This document shows positions 8,028 through 17,005 of a DNA stretch of 64,000 nucleotides, piece by piece. The position numbers and the translations under genes were made by a program. The DNA lies in contig NZ_JAAOEO010000005.1 in the NCBI RefSeq assembly GCF_011393025.1, positions 186,001-250,000 of the forward strand. Reading direction: 5' to 3'. The notes beneath the pieces are model-generated. The model was not told the DNA's origin, ran no database searches, and was given only the letters and a program-made list of their open reading frames with translations. This stretch comes from Neobacillus terrae. GTDB lineage: Bacteria > Bacillota > Bacilli > Bacillales > Cytobacillaceae. The first letter of the stretch is position 1; each line of letters starts with the position of its first letter.

Positions 8028-9453
8028 CCCTTTCTAATAAAGAAGCGCCTGCGATTCCGGGATGAGTCATTTCATAAGGATCCAGGATTAAATTTAGTTC
8101 CTCTTCAGTCAGAACATCATATTTTAAACATAATTCCCTAATCGGCGCTCCGCTTAAGATGGCTTCCCTAGCAATACGAGCCGCAACTTCATAACCAATG
8201 TGCGGGTTAACAGCAGTAATCACCCCAACACTCTTCTCTACATACTCTTTTAATCTATCTTCGTTTGCTTTTATCCCTTCTACACAATTATCTGTAAAAG
8301 TACGAAATGCATTATTCATAATGCTGATCGATTGAAGCAGATTAAAAACCAAGACAGGCTCCATGACATTTAATTCGAGCTGTCCGGCTTCTGAAGCTAG
8401 GCAGATCGTATGGTCATTACCAATTACCTGGAATGCGACTTGGTTAATAAGCTCTGGCATAACAGGATTAACTTTTCCAGGCATAATCGATGATCCAGGC
8501 TGTCTGGCAGGTAATGTGATTTCCCCTAGTCCTGCCCTCGGACCTGAAGCCATTAACCGAAGGTCATTTGCGATTTTTGACATGTTCATCATACAAACCT
8601 TTAATGCTCCGGAAACTTCTGTATATGCATCCGTATTCTGAGTTGCATCGACAAGGTGTTCAGCACCCGTTAACGGCAGACCGCTGATGTCAGCGAGATG
8701 CTTAACCACTAATTCAATGTATCGAGGGTAAGCGTTTAATCCGGTTCCGACAGCAGTTGCTCCCATGTTCAATTCGTATAAATGCTGCCTTGATTGTTTA
8801 ATACGCTTAATGTCACGTGCTATAACGCGACTGTATGCTTCAAATTCCTGTCCAAGCCTGATTGGTACGGCATCCTGCAGATGGGTGCGTCCCATTTTAA
8901 TCACATGATTAAAATCCTTCGCCTTTTTTTCGAAAACTGAATGCATATCTTCCATTGTTGCTAACAAATTTTCCAAAAGGTTTAAAACAGATATATGAAT
9001 TGCTGTTGGAAATGAATCGTTCGTAGATTGAGACATATTAACATGGGTGTTAGGACTGCAAACGGAATAGTCCCCTTTTTCTTTCCCAAGTATTTCAATT
9101 GCACGGTTCGCAAGGACTTCATTTATATTCATATTAATTGATGTTCCTGCCCCACCCTGGATAGGATCGACAATAATTTGCTCATGCCACTTACCTTCTA
9201 TTATTTCCTCTGCCGCCTGGACAATGGCATCGGCAAGACTAGGATAAAGACGTTTAACATCCGCATTCGCCATTGCAGCTGCCTTTTTAACCATGGCCAT
9301 CGCCCTAATTAATTCCGTATGAATGCGATAACCAGTGATAGGGAAGTTTTCTACAGCACGAAGTGTTTGAACTCCATAATATGCATCAGCTGGGACTTCT
9401 TTTGATCCTAAAAAATCTTTTTCAAGGCGAAATTTACTCGTTGTGACTGTCAT
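8023..9453 (-). CDS. ansB: Aspartate ammonia-lyase
   Basis: A 476-residue enzyme of the aspartase/fumarase superfamily, with the signature GSSIMPGKVNP and conserved TNDSFPTA and GRTHLQDAVP regions. It converts aspartate to fumarate and ammonia. It follows ansA by 15 nt with AGGAGAG 7 nt before its ATG, forming the ansAB operon known from B. subtilis; the divergent ansR gene is next to ansA. Class II fumarase is the near relative, but the asparaginase partner makes aspartase the better call. Confidence 0.92.
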   Translation of the reverse strand: MTVTTSKFRLEKDFLGSKEVPADAYYGVQTLRAVENFPITGYRIHTELIRAMAMVKKAAAMANADVKRLYPSLADAIVQAAEEIIEGKWHEQIIVDPIQGGAGTSINMNINEVLANRAIEILGKEKGDYSVCSPNTHVNMSQSTNDSFPTAIHISVLNLLENLLATMEDMHSVFEKKAKDFNHVIKMGRTHLQDAVPIRLGQEFEAYSRVIARDIKRIKQSRQHLYELNMGATAVGTGLNAYPRYIELVVKHLADISGLPLTGAEHLVDATQNTDAYTEVSGALKVCMMNMSKIANDLRLMASGPRAGLGEITLPARQPGSSIMPGKVNPVMPELINQVAFQVIGNDHTICLASEAGQLELNVMEPVLVFNLLQSISIMNNAFRTFTDNCVEGIKANEDRLKEYVEKSVGVITAVNPHIGYEVAARIAREAILSGAPIRELCLKYDVLTEEELNLILDPYEMTHPGIAGASLLERD

Positions 9454-9468
9454 ATTATCGCTCTCCTA

Positions 9469-10473
9469 TTAATCTTCTTTTTCCGATTTTATTGTTAAGT
9501 CTCCTGCAATGGGAGTTTCAATCATTTCTTTAACCTGTTCTATTGTATCAGTTTGTCCAAGCGCCCACATTAATTTTGCCAAGATTGCTTCCGTATTCAT
9601 ATCTCCGGATAAAATGATCGGGAGCTGGGCTACCTTATGTCCAACTTCATAGAGAAGTAAATCTTCACCTTCTTCAAGGCATTGCGTTGTGATGACAACG
9701 GCAATACCCAGTTCAGTTAGCTCCTGAACTTTAGATACCAAGTCTCTTCCTTCAAAAGGTAAACCACCATTTCCAAAGCTTTCAATAATAATTCCTTTAT
9801 ATAAATCCTTAAGAAAATCAAACATCTCTGATTTCATACCAGGATATAACTTCATTAAAAAAACATCCGTACATAAATTTGTATTTAATGATAGGTTTTT
9901 TATTTCGCATGAAGGTTTCCAAAGATATTTAACTTCTTTATTATTCACATAAGCAACATAGGGATGATTGATACTCTCAAAGGCATCATAGCTTTTGGTG
10001 CGCATTTTTACCGCTCTCGTTCCGAGAATCACCCGGCCATCGAATACGACAAACACTCCGCCGATTTCTTCACAGGCAAATCGAAGCGCATCAGCAACAT
10101 TTTTCTTTGCATCCGTTTTTTTAAAACTGATCGGAATCTGTGAGCCGGTTAGCACAACTGGTTTTTCCAGACCCTGAAGCATATAAGAAAGTGCAGAAGA
10201 GGTATAAGCTAATGTATCTGTTCCATGAGTAATGACAAATCCATCGTATTCACTATAATGGGCATAGATTGAATCAGCGATTTTAACCCAGTGCTCTGGC
10301 TGCATATTCGTACTGTCTATATTCATTAAGATTTTACCGTCAATTTTTATATCCTCTGATGAATCCGGTATGTAATGAAGTAATTCTTCAACAGATAAAC
10401 CTGGAACAAGTCCCTCATTTCCTTCAACTGAAGCAATCGTACCACCAGTAGCAAGCAATAGTATTTTCTTCAT
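9469..10473 (-). CDS. ansA: L-asparaginase (type I-like)
   Basis: A 334-residue asparaginase beginning [18 protein letters not shown], where TGGTIA carries the catalytic threonine; the second motif [14 protein letters not shown] is also complete. It hydrolyses asparagine to aspartate, which AnsB then deaminates. The frame stays open for 33 codons upstream, but GGAGATG 6 nt before the ATG at 10473 and homology of the TGGTIA region to the usual N-terminus fix the start there. A good promoter and a palindrome overlapping its -10 lie upstream. Confidence 0.92.
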   Translation of the reverse strand: MKKILLLATGGTIASVEGNEGLVPGLSVEELLHYIPDSSEDIKIDGKILMNIDSTNMQPEHWVKIADSIYAHYSEYDGFVITHGTDTLAYTSSALSYMLQGLEKPVVLTGSQIPISFKKTDAKKNVADALRFACEEIGGVFVVFDGRVILGTRAVKMRTKSYDAFESINHPYVAYVNNKEVKYLWKPSCEIKNLSLNTNLCTDVFLMKLYPGMKSEMFDFLKDLYKGIIIESFGNGGLPFEGRDLVSKVQELTELGIAVVITTQCLEEGEDLLLYEVGHKVAQLPIILSGDMNTEAILAKLMWALGQTDTIEQVKEMIETPIAGDLTIKSEKED

Positions 10474-10518
10474 AAGAAACATCTCCATAATAGGAACTTT
10501 TTTCGCAATATGCGTATT

Positions 10519-10536
10519 TCTATAAGTTATTATAGA
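10519..10536. promoter_or_regulatory. Palindrome on the ansAB promoter, candidate AnsR operator
   Basis: TCTATAA, GTTA, TTATAGA: a perfect 7-bp inverted repeat that covers the -10 box of the ansAB promoter. Repressor binding here would block transcription. AnsR is the obvious candidate because its gene is divergent from ansA. Confidence 0.5.
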
Positions 10537-10556
10537 ACTATATTCCGAAATTTCAA
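10529..10556 (-). promoter_or_regulatory. SigA-type promoter of ansAB
   Basis: Minus strand TTGAAA, 16 nt, TATAAT; the start point would be about 45-50 nt upstream of the ansA ATG. Confidence 0.7.
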
Positions 10557-10650
10557 GACTTTTCGTATTCAATTCGCGTACCTTTTTCTTTTCTCGTTTT
10601 TTTTACTATGTTATAATGACCTAAATATTTAGAAAACGGAGTTAGAAACG

Positions 10651-10992
10651 ATGCTGGAACATTTATCCAAATTAAGAAAACAGCAAAAATGGTCCCTGCA
10701 GGAAACGGCTGATCAGCTGGGGATGGCGAAAAGCACTTATGCGGGATATGAATCTGGATACCGTGAACCCTCTCTTCAGTCGTTATCTCATATCGCTGAT
10801 TTATTTGAAACCACTGTAGATTTTTTAATTGGGAGAACAGATCAGGAACAGGACTATATAGAAATCACGAACCTATTAGAAAAACCTGATGCTAAAATTT
10901 CAATAGACGAAAAACCTTTATCTGCTGATGAAATAGTGGACTTTGTCGCATTTGTAAGGTTAAAAAGAAGCATAAAAGAGAAAAAAATTTGA
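10651..10992 (+). CDS. ansR: XRE-family repressor AnsR
   Basis: A 113-residue regulator. Residues 3-60 are an XRE/Cro helix-turn-helix (SLQETADQLGMAKSTYAGYESGYREPS), and the remainder is a short effector/dimer region. It is divergent from ansA, as in B. subtilis, where AnsR represses ansAB and is relieved by aspartate. A -10 TATAAT at about 10611-10616 probably drives it. The ATG has AACGGAG upstream. Confidence 0.88.
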   Translation: MLEHLSKLRKQQKWSLQETADQLGMAKSTYAGYESGYREPSLQSLSHIADLFETTVDFLIGRTDQEQDYIEITNLLEKPDAKISIDEKPLSADEIVDFVAFVRLKRSIKEKKI

Positions 10993-11077
10993 CTGGCTTT
11001 ATGTTCTGTTTGGTAAGATTTCTGCTGCCGTTATTCCATACTGTAAAAGGAAATCATGCAAACTATTTTTAGACATG

Positions 11078-11112
11078 AAACCCACCCTCTAATCCTGGTG
11101 GGCTTTCTTTAG
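11078..11112 (+). terminator. Intrinsic terminator of ansR
   Basis: CCCACC, 10-nt loop, GGTGGG followed by CTTTCTTT. Confidence 0.7.
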
Positions 11113-11197
11113 TTTCCAATCAGAAAGACCATTTACATTATGGCATTTCTAAATATATTATTTTTTAAATTTTTCAACAAATTATTTGGAGGACAAC

Positions 11198-12583
11198 ATG
11201 AATTCAATATTTCGTAAAAAATCAATCAATTCTATGATGGTTAACAGCCAGCAAAAACAGCTAAAACGATCATTAAGCCTACTGGATTTAATATTCCTGG
11301 GTGTAGGATGTGTCATAGGCACTGGCATTTTCGTCATTACAGGCGTGGTGGCGGCTAAAGGAGCAGGACCTGCTATTATTATTTCTTTTATTTTGGCTGG
11401 TATTGCATGTGCGCTTGCAGCATTTTGTTATGCAGAGTTTTCCTCAAGTGTACCTGTTTCAGGAAGTGTGTACACCTATACTTATACTACATTAGGCGAG
11501 CTTTTCGCCTTTTTAATCGGCTGGGATCTTATGCTGGAATATGTCCTTGCTATTTCAGCCGTAGCAACAGGCTGGTCAGCCTATTTCCAGTCTTTTATAT
11601 CAGGTTTTGGACTTCATATTCCTGATTCGCTAACTTCCGCGCCTGGCACCCATCAGGGAGGACTCGTGAATCTTCCTGCTGTATTAATCGTTTTGTTGCT
11701 AACAGCTTTGGTAAGCAGAGGAGCAAAAGAAAGTACCCGTATTAATAATTTAATGGTTTTTATTAAACTCGCCGTTATTCTTATTTTTGTCTTTACGGGT
11801 ATTAGCTATGTTAAGCCCGCAAACTGGACACCTTTCCTCCCCTTTGGTTTTCAAGGAGTAGTTACAAGTGCAGCAACAGTTTTCTTCGCCTATATTGGAT
11901 TTGATGTTATTGCAACGGCATCTGAAGAAGTTAAAAACCCACAAAGAAACATGCCTATAGGTATTATGGCATCACTCGCTATTTGCACCATTTTATATAT
12001 TGCGGTATCACTTGTCCTTACCGGAATGGTGCCATACGATAAATTAAATGTAGCAGACCCAGTGTCTTTTGCTCTTAACTTTGTAGGGCAGGATCGTCTT
12101 GCTGGCCTTATTTCTGTTGGAGCTGTCGTAGGAATTACAACCGTTATTTTTGCACTCTTATATGCCCAGGTACGATTATCATTTGCTATGAGCCGCGATG
12201 GCCTGCTGCCTAAGGTTTTTGCGAGCGTCCATAATAAATATCGCACCCCTTATAAAAATACATGGTTAACGGGGGCAGTAGCTGCAGGTATTGCTGGATT
12301 TATTGATTTAACCACCTTGGCACACCTAGTTAATATGGGAACTCTGGCTGCTTTTACCCTGGTTTCTATTTCCATTATAGTCCTGAGAAAAAAATACCCG
12401 GATTTAAAGCCTTCCTTTAGAGTTCCATGGGTACCAGTACTTCCAGCTATAAGTGCACTCCTATGTATTTACTTATCATTAAGTCTATCCCGGCTTACTT
12501 GGATTTCCTTTATTATTTGGATAGCTGCCGGTTTAATCGTTTATTTCCTTTATTCCAAAAGACATAGTCATCTAAATAGATGA
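11198..12583 (+). CDS. APC-superfamily amino-acid permease (YfnA-like)
   Basis: A 461-residue transporter with about 12 membrane segments. The first segment carries GVGCVIGTGIFVITG, the unwound-helix GxG motif of the APC family, and a later segment has GFDVIATASEEVKNP, both typical of the cationic/neutral amino-acid transporters related to B. subtilis YfnA. GGAGG lies 5 nt before the ATG at 11198; an upstream TTG extends the frame but overlaps that ribosome site. Substrate unknown. It stands alone, with its own terminator. Confidence 0.87.
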   Translation: MNSIFRKKSINSMMVNSQQKQLKRSLSLLDLIFLGVGCVIGTGIFVITGVVAAKGAGPAIIISFILAGIACALAAFCYAEFSSSVPVSGSVYTYTYTTLGELFAFLIGWDLMLEYVLAISAVATGWSAYFQSFISGFGLHIPDSLTSAPGTHQGGLVNLPAVLIVLLLTALVSRGAKESTRINNLMVFIKLAVILIFVFTGISYVKPANWTPFLPFGFQGVVTSAATVFFAYIGFDVIATASEEVKNPQRNMPIGIMASLAICTILYIAVSLVLTGMVPYDKLNVADPVSFALNFVGQDRLAGLISVGAVVGITTVIFALLYAQVRLSFAMSRDGLLPKVFASVHNKYRTPYKNTWLTGAVAAGIAGFIDLTTLAHLVNMGTLAAFTLVSISIIVLRKKYPDLKPSFRVPWVPVLPAISALLCIYLSLSLSRLTWISFIIWIAAGLIVYFLYSKRHSHLNR

Positions 12584-12587
12584 TTGT

Positions 12588-12620
12588 GAACCTCCCCTTG
12601 TTTTATGGGGAGGTTTTTTT
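12588..12620 (+). terminator. Strong intrinsic terminator of the permease gene
   Basis: AACCTCCCC, loop, GGGGAGGTT followed by TTTTTACT. It overlaps the last codons of the convergent acetyltransferase remnant. Confidence 0.9.
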
Positions 12621-13423
12621 ACTTGTTTTTTTAATCCATATGGACTTGGTATAAGCTATTTTAAGACCCGCTCTTTCCATATTATTTTGACTAACAGACC
12701 CAAACTTAGCCTGACCAACAATTAACTTACATTCTTCTAAATTGGCTTGATACATCCGCTGCTTAATTAAAGCCCTCTGAATACCTTTATTTCTAGAGTT
12801 AGGAATCGTTGCGGCAGCAGCAAGAGTAGCAATACTGTCTTTAATAAATAAAACCCCAATCCCAGCCGGTTCATTTCCAACACTGGCTAAAAAAAAGTCC
12901 AGCCTTTTCTGTCATAAAGGATTTCATTATTTTGAGCTACTCCATTTTTTAAAAAGGATGGCATTTCGAAACCTTTTGTATAGATTTCACCAAAAATATC
13001 AAATTCATCTCTTTTTAACTTTCGGATAGAAACATCTGTGTTAATTACTTCTTCTGCTTTGTATGTAGGTGCGTAAAGAGTTGTATGAAAATCATTTTGA
13101 TAGAATCCTTTTTCGGATAAGTATGTAAGTAAATTAGAAGAAACATGTCCAGGAGTGAGCTCAAATCTTACAGGTATTTCTTTTTGACGGTAAAAATCAA
13201 TGATTTCTTCAATGTACTTTTCATCCCCATCTTCTAACCCTTTAACCGTATTAAAGGATGGACCAGGAATATTTTTGATTGAAAAAGCTGTTGCCTTCCC
13301 AAAGGTTTTTATTTCCACACCCATTGGATTACCAACGAGACCTTCAATTGCAGTTAATCTAGACTTTAAACAATCTATTTCCGAATTTTCTAAAACCTTT
13401 GCTAATTCCTTATTCACTACCAT
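12603..13423 (-). pseudogene. GNAT-family N-acetyltransferase split by a frameshift in a homopolymer
   Basis: The first 178 codons (13423 to 12887) end YDRKGWTFF at a TAG. The +1 frame continues LASVGNEPAGIGVLF, AAAATIPNSRNKGIQRALI and NNMERAGLKIAYTKS up to a stop at 12603, giving the acetyl-CoA-binding R/Q-x-x-G-x-G/A part (RNKGIQ) and the C-terminal strands of a GNAT fold. The break is at a run of eight T (plus strand 12889-12896 region); nine would restore the frame. The ribosome site is weak (GGTGGGA). Function unknown; the substrate cannot be read from sequence. Confidence 0.75.
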
Positions 13424-13603
13424 TTTATTTTCCCACCATGTATTTAAGTTTTAACTAATAATTCAACATTTTTCATATATATCCTTTTAAAAATTAAAAA
13501 AGTAGGTCGAATCCTTTATGGATCAACATACTTTCAGTGCAAAGTCATTTATGTTTTAATAAAGTGGTATTCTTTTCCATGCGAGAATAAGGAGGGAAAA
13601 ATA

Positions 13604-14176
13604 ATGATTGCTACCCAGTACAAGATTTCCTTACCAAGTGATTATGATATGAATATTATCAAGGACAGGGTAAGAAATAATGGCCATAAAACAGACGGAT
13701 TTGACGATCTAAAATTCAAACTGTATTTAGTAACAGAAAAGGGAATCAATGATAATTTACAAAATAGTTATAGTCCCTTTTACCTTTGGAAAGGCAGCAA
13801 CGGACTTAACAAATTCTTATTTGATGGTTTTTATGACAATATCATAAAGTCTTTTGGATGGCAGAGCGTAAATGTTGGCATTCCTCTAATTGATACAACT
13901 ACTTCTAAAATCAAAGAAAATAAATTCCTTTTTCAAATCACAAAAGAAATTCATCCTCAGGAAAGCTTAAATAACTTAAAAAATAAAATAGATGAAGAAA
14001 TACCAAAGATTGAGGGTACCGAATACCTCATTATTTATAATCCAGAAAAATGGTTTTACGATGCGTACTACTTCCTAAACGATTTAAGCAGTTTTAAAGA
14101 AATAAAAGGAGTCATTTACAGTATTCTTCATGTATCAACCGAGGAACCGAAACAAAAAGTTTTCAAGGACATATGA
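13604..14176 (+). CDS. DUF4865 family protein
   Basis: A 190-residue soluble protein beginning MIATQYKISLPSDYDMNII with GHKTDGFDDL and SPFYLWKGSNGLNKF, which I recognise as the DUF4865 family. These proteins are often described next to transcription regulators or oxidoreductases, but no biochemical role is established. AGGAGG is 7 nt upstream of the ATG. No membrane segment or signal peptide. It stands alone between convergent genes. Confidence 0.75.
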   Translation: MIATQYKISLPSDYDMNIIKDRVRNNGHKTDGFDDLKFKLYLVTEKGINDNLQNSYSPFYLWKGSNGLNKFLFDGFYDNIIKSFGWQSVNVGIPLIDTTTSKIKENKFLFQITKEIHPQESLNNLKNKIDEEIPKIEGTEYLIIYNPEKWFYDAYYFLNDLSSFKEIKGVIYSILHVSTEEPKQKVFKDI

Positions 14177-14261
14177 TTGACCGCTCAACTAAGTTTTGTC
14201 TAAGAGAGCCCTGCTTTCGGACTTTTCGCTTATCAACAGTCACTTGTCACTTTTGCTAACT

Positions 14262-14450
14262 TTAATAAAATAAATAAATCAAAAGCTTGGATATAAAATC
14301 CGAACTTCCAGGCATCAATAAGAGTACCGAAATAACAATAAAAGCAATGCCAAGAACATACGGGAAAAAAACTTTTTTAATTTTTTTTAGCGCCCCAACA
14401 ATAAGCAGAACAACACCTGCAAAGAGTAATAATAAATAATAAAAACCCAT
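14262..14450 (-). CDS. Small two-segment membrane protein
   Basis: A 62-residue protein with two hydrophobic segments (GFYYLLLLFAGVVLLIVGAL and FFPYVLGIAFIVISVLLLM) joined by a basic loop (KKIKK). AGAGGTG 5 nt before the second of two tandem ATGs favours 14450 as start; the frame is open nine codons further upstream. No family recognised. Confidence 0.55.
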   Translation of the reverse strand: MGFYYLLLLFAGVVLLIVGALKKIKKVFFPYVLGIAFIVISVLLLMPGSSDFISKLLIYLFY

Positions 14451-14592
14451 CATGTCACCTCTGTTCTCCTTCCCCATTTTGAGGAAAATAATAAAAATGA
14501 TACATTATATTTTTATATATATAGTTATTCTATGTATATAATAAACTAAGTAACAAATTAAGTAAATTTATTTGTAAAATTTTTCCTACATC

Positions 14593-14621
14593 CAAAGAAA
14601 AAGCTGTCAATTTGACAGCTT
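14593..14621 (-). terminator. Intrinsic terminator after the Gp49-family gene
   Basis: AGCTGTCAA and TTGACAGCT arms followed by TTTTTC on the minus strand. A nearly identical hairpin sits at 16171-16208. Confidence 0.65.
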
Positions 14622-14653
14622 ACCTTTGCCTTCATTCATTTAGATTAACATTA

Positions 14654-15022
14654 CTATATTAAATATGCTCCCAATGCTACCATTGCTTTCTTTAAAGCTT
14701 GTTCATATGCTTTATCTTTTCCAATCACCAATCGAAAATCAGACTTATCACGAACAGTTGAACGGCCTTCTACTTCATATCCATTTTCAAAGATTAAAAG
14801 ACAAATGGTGGATTTATCGCTCATTCGGTGAAACTTCTTCTCCACTATCATTTCCTCGAGCTTAACACGCTTGTCATCCCTGATATCAGAAGCTCTGGAA
14901 TACGGAATGACAACATGATCATAAAAATGCTTGTTTTTACAGGTTACTGAAAGAATTTTTTCTCCCTTGTGATCAACCGTATTGATCTCTCCACATTTTG
15001 GGCAAATACTTTCAATTAACAT
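14654..15022 (-). CDS. Gp49-family protein with N-terminal zinc ribbon-like motif
   Basis: A 122-residue protein. Residues 8-30 have CPKCG and a later CKNKH, a possible small metal site; residues 60-122 (IVEKKFHRMSDKSTICLLIF, then RLVIGKDKAYEQALKK) resemble the phage N4 Gp49 / Sf6 gene 66 family. That family is usually phage-borne and of unknown function. GGAGAG is 6 nt before the chosen ATG at 15022; a TTG at 15037 extends the frame. A c-di-AMP riboswitch and its terminator lie upstream on the same strand, about 190 nt away, so this is the first gene that a read-through transcript would meet. Confidence 0.6.
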   Translation of the reverse strand: MLIESICPKCGEINTVDHKGEKILSVTCKNKHFYDHVVIPYSRASDIRDDKRVKLEEMIVEKKFHRMSDKSTICLLIFENGYEVEGRSTVRDKSDFRLVIGKDKAYEQALKKAMVALGAYLI

Positions 15023-15210
15023 TTTCATCTCTCCCAAGGCCCATGTTTTTATATTTCATTATCTAAATCTACTCTTTTTCTATTCCTTGGCTATTTTTCT
15101 GAAAGACGGTGAATCATACCTCAAACTTTTTTTTACCTTGTTTTCCTCCAATCCCTATAAAAAAACAAAAAACCGCCTTGAACGCAAGTATTCTTTTTGT
15201 ACTTTAGTGC

Positions 15211-15238
15211 ACAAAAAAAACACCTTCAAAAAGGTGGT
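15211..15238 (-). terminator. Expression-platform terminator of the c-di-AMP riboswitch
   Basis: CACCTT, 4-nt loop, AAGGTG followed by TTTTTTTT on the minus strand, just after the aptamer. The position fits transcription attenuation. Confidence 0.8.
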
Positions 15239-15255
15239 CTTTTGACCTCCTTCGC

Positions 15256-15410
15256 TTTAGCCGACGAAGTTAGCTGACGGGTAGGATGGCGAAGAAGTAA
15301 CATCCCTCCTGCAACAATCGCAGAATTAACCCCAATTAAGTGGGTCCTCCGTTTCCTTTCGGAATTAGGCTGTTAAATTTTTATTATTAATCCTGATAAT
15401 ACGGCGCAGA
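15256..15410 (-). promoter_or_regulatory. c-di-AMP riboswitch (ydaO/yuaA leader)
   Basis: On the minus strand the region reads GGAAACGGAGGACCC, then GGGGTTAATTCTGC, then CCCGTCAGCTAACTTCG near the 3' end. The conserved blocks of the ydaO/yuaA class are here in order (GGAGGNCC, GGGTNAAT, CCCGTCAGCTAAC). GCCG at 15402-15405 (minus) can pair with CGGC at 15260-15263 as the closing helix. In Bacillus this class senses cyclic di-AMP and turns off K+ uptake and wall-related genes. Here no transporter follows; the next gene is a Gp49-family protein. Confidence 0.85.
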
Positions 15411-15619
15411 GAGTTTTAAGTAAAGGTCAAAAAAGTTTAAAAATAAAGAAAATTTCACTGATTATTCACAATAAAACGCTTACATCATGTTTTTACTTAA
15501 ACAATCTCTTTATTTTAAGCTTTTTGACTGTTGAACTAGATTTTGATTCGAAGGGAATCTCCGACACTCCCGGCGAAAAACGGGACAGCAGTGATACACT
15601 CATTATCTTGGTATAAAAC

Positions 15620-15913
15620 TTAAACTTTTAATTGTTTTTCAAGTATTAATAAAAACTTTCTTTGCGCCTTTACACTTTGAATCATTCTTTTAACTCGAAG
15701 GGAACTTTGTAAATATCCTCTAACATGTCTATTGGTAAAAAACAAGCGGTGATATTTCTTATCATCGTATATCTTTTTAAACCAATGTTTTTGTTTTAGC
15801 GGATCAAATGTTCTTACCGATTTTCCTAGTCTCCAAAACGCTGCTATATGAATTTAGTCAGTAATTCTCCAAGCATATTTTTTTAGAAGCTTATCATTTA
15901 TAATTATCATCAT
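15620..15913 (-). pseudogene. Small basic protein gene with an internal stop
   Basis: A 98-codon frame starting ATG ATG with GGAG upstream. It reads MIIINDKLLKKYAWRITD, then a TAA, then 77 open codons containing AAFWRLGKSVRTFDPLK and HRLFFTNRHVRGYLQ. The frame is conserved across the stop, so a single nonsense change broke a gene of about 97 residues rich in Lys/Arg. Family not recognised. Confidence 0.5.
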
Positions 15914-15959
15914 AATTTCTATATTTACTCCTTAGCTAAACTTTAAATTCGTAAAGTCC

Positions 15960-16150
15960 ATTTGGCTCGTGCCCTAGTTTTGTTTATAACGCTTATAAAG
16001 GCACATTCTCAAAAAGCTATGCTTTTTCTTCATGCCAGGCTAAGAAGTGCCCTGCGCCTTACTTGGCCTTCTTCTGAAAACAAGTTCCATTCCTTCGTTC
16101 TTTGATATAGCTGAGAAAGCCTCCCTGTCCTGTCCGCCGTTCAGAATTTA
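15960..16150. repeat. Dispersed palindromic repeat, long degenerate copy
   Basis: Contains GCCCTAGTTTTGTTTATAA, AAAGCTATGCTTTTTCTTC, and TTCAGAATTTATGGATA. The same blocks occur at 21048-21190 (CCATAGTTTTGCTTATAA, GGCTATGCTTTTTCTTCG) and 39034-39120 (TTAGTTTTTCTTATGC, TTCAGAATTTATCGATA). Confidence 0.55.
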
Positions 16151-16170
16151 TGGATATTTATTGTGAATAT

Positions 16171-16208
16171 AAAAAAAGCAAGCTGTCAATTTGACAGCTT
16201 TTCTTTTG
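16171..16208 (-). terminator. Bidirectional hairpin, terminator of the 56-residue gene
   Basis: AGCTGTCAA and TTGACAGCT arms separated by one base; T-rich on both sides (TGCTTTTTTT on minus, TTTTCTTTTG on plus). The stop codon of the small minus-strand gene lies inside the hairpin. Confidence 0.7.
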
Positions 16209-16356
16209 TTTGTTTTTTCAGTTTTAACTCAGAAAAATGAACCAGCTTTATTTCAGGATTTCCTTCTTGCACTATTTCACAGAAACCAATGGCACTTTGT
16301 GAAAGCATTATATAATCCTTTCCCTTATAAACAACAGCTATAGAATCTGTTTTCAC
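16186..16356 (-). CDS. Small hypothetical protein (56 residues)
   Basis: A compact frame starting at GTG 16356 with GGATGTGAT upstream, close to the full anti-SD complement. It reads KTDSIAVVYKGKDYIMLSQ, then GFCEIVQEGNPEIKLVHFSE and a basic tail. It looks like a short beta-sheet protein. A second GTG lies three codons upstream. The close terminator supports a real transcription unit. Family not recognised. Confidence 0.5.
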   Translation of the reverse strand: MKTDSIAVVYKGKDYIMLSQSAIGFCEIVQEGNPEIKLVHFSELKLKKQTKEKLSN

Positions 16357-16370
16357 TATTATCACATCCA

Positions 16371-16674
16371 GTAGGTTTTAATGTAATATTAGATGAACAT
16401 TTTACTTCAGTCTGTAGATACTTTGTGAACAAAAGTTAACCATTAAAAAAATGGTTTGAAATACCATTCTTTAATTTAGAAGGCCTCATCTTTTTCGAAA
16501 ACTGGCAGTTAATAAACTAAAAAAAAGAAAGACATATTCCCAGTAAAGACTTTGTACAAATCAGCAAGCCTACTTATAAGAACACGCCGTATTCACCAGA
16601 CTTCGCCTAAATTGTTCCCAATGAGTACACGTAATGACATAGTCCCTCTTATAAGAAAACTCTTTTCGTAAACT
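16371..16674. other. Intergenic region without a supported gene
   Basis: About 300 bp with short hairpins (CCATT/AATGG around 16441-16468) and only short open stretches on the minus strand (about 30 codons near 16560-16660) lacking a start or ribosome site. Confidence 0.4.
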
Positions 16675-16998
16675 TTGTTGTTTATAAAAGAAAAAATAGA
16701 CTCGGTTTCCGGTGGCAATCAAGCTTCTGCCTGTAGATAACTTCGTGATAAGTATCTGTGTGCAGCTACTTGAAGCTTTGCGACGAGCTGAAGGTCGGCT
16801 TCTTCGAATATTCTCTGGCGTAGGAGCACGCCTCCTCGGTCGCTTACGACCTTGCGGGATCTCGACTGGCTTGCTTTTCCCGCAGGACGTTGAGATTGCA
16901 TCGGTGAATCGTCACCGTACGAAGAAAATACAAATTCATTTTCGAGGATATCGCCTATTTTTGCTCACAGTTTCTTCAAATTGTAACGTTCTCATAGA
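16675..16998. repeat. Composite intergenic repeat, copy 1
   Basis: The left flank TAAACTTTGTTGTTTA plus AATAGACTCG and the right flank (CCTCGGTCGCT, GGCTTGCTTTTCCCGCAGG, ACGTTGAGATTGCATCGG, GTGAATCGTCACCG, CTATTTTTGCTCACAG, TTTCTTCAAATTG) recur in the same order at 32514-32862. The central 110 bp differ between the two. Open frames across this region are repeat-derived and not real genes. Confidence 0.85.
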
Positions 16999-17005
16999 AA
17001 AAAGC

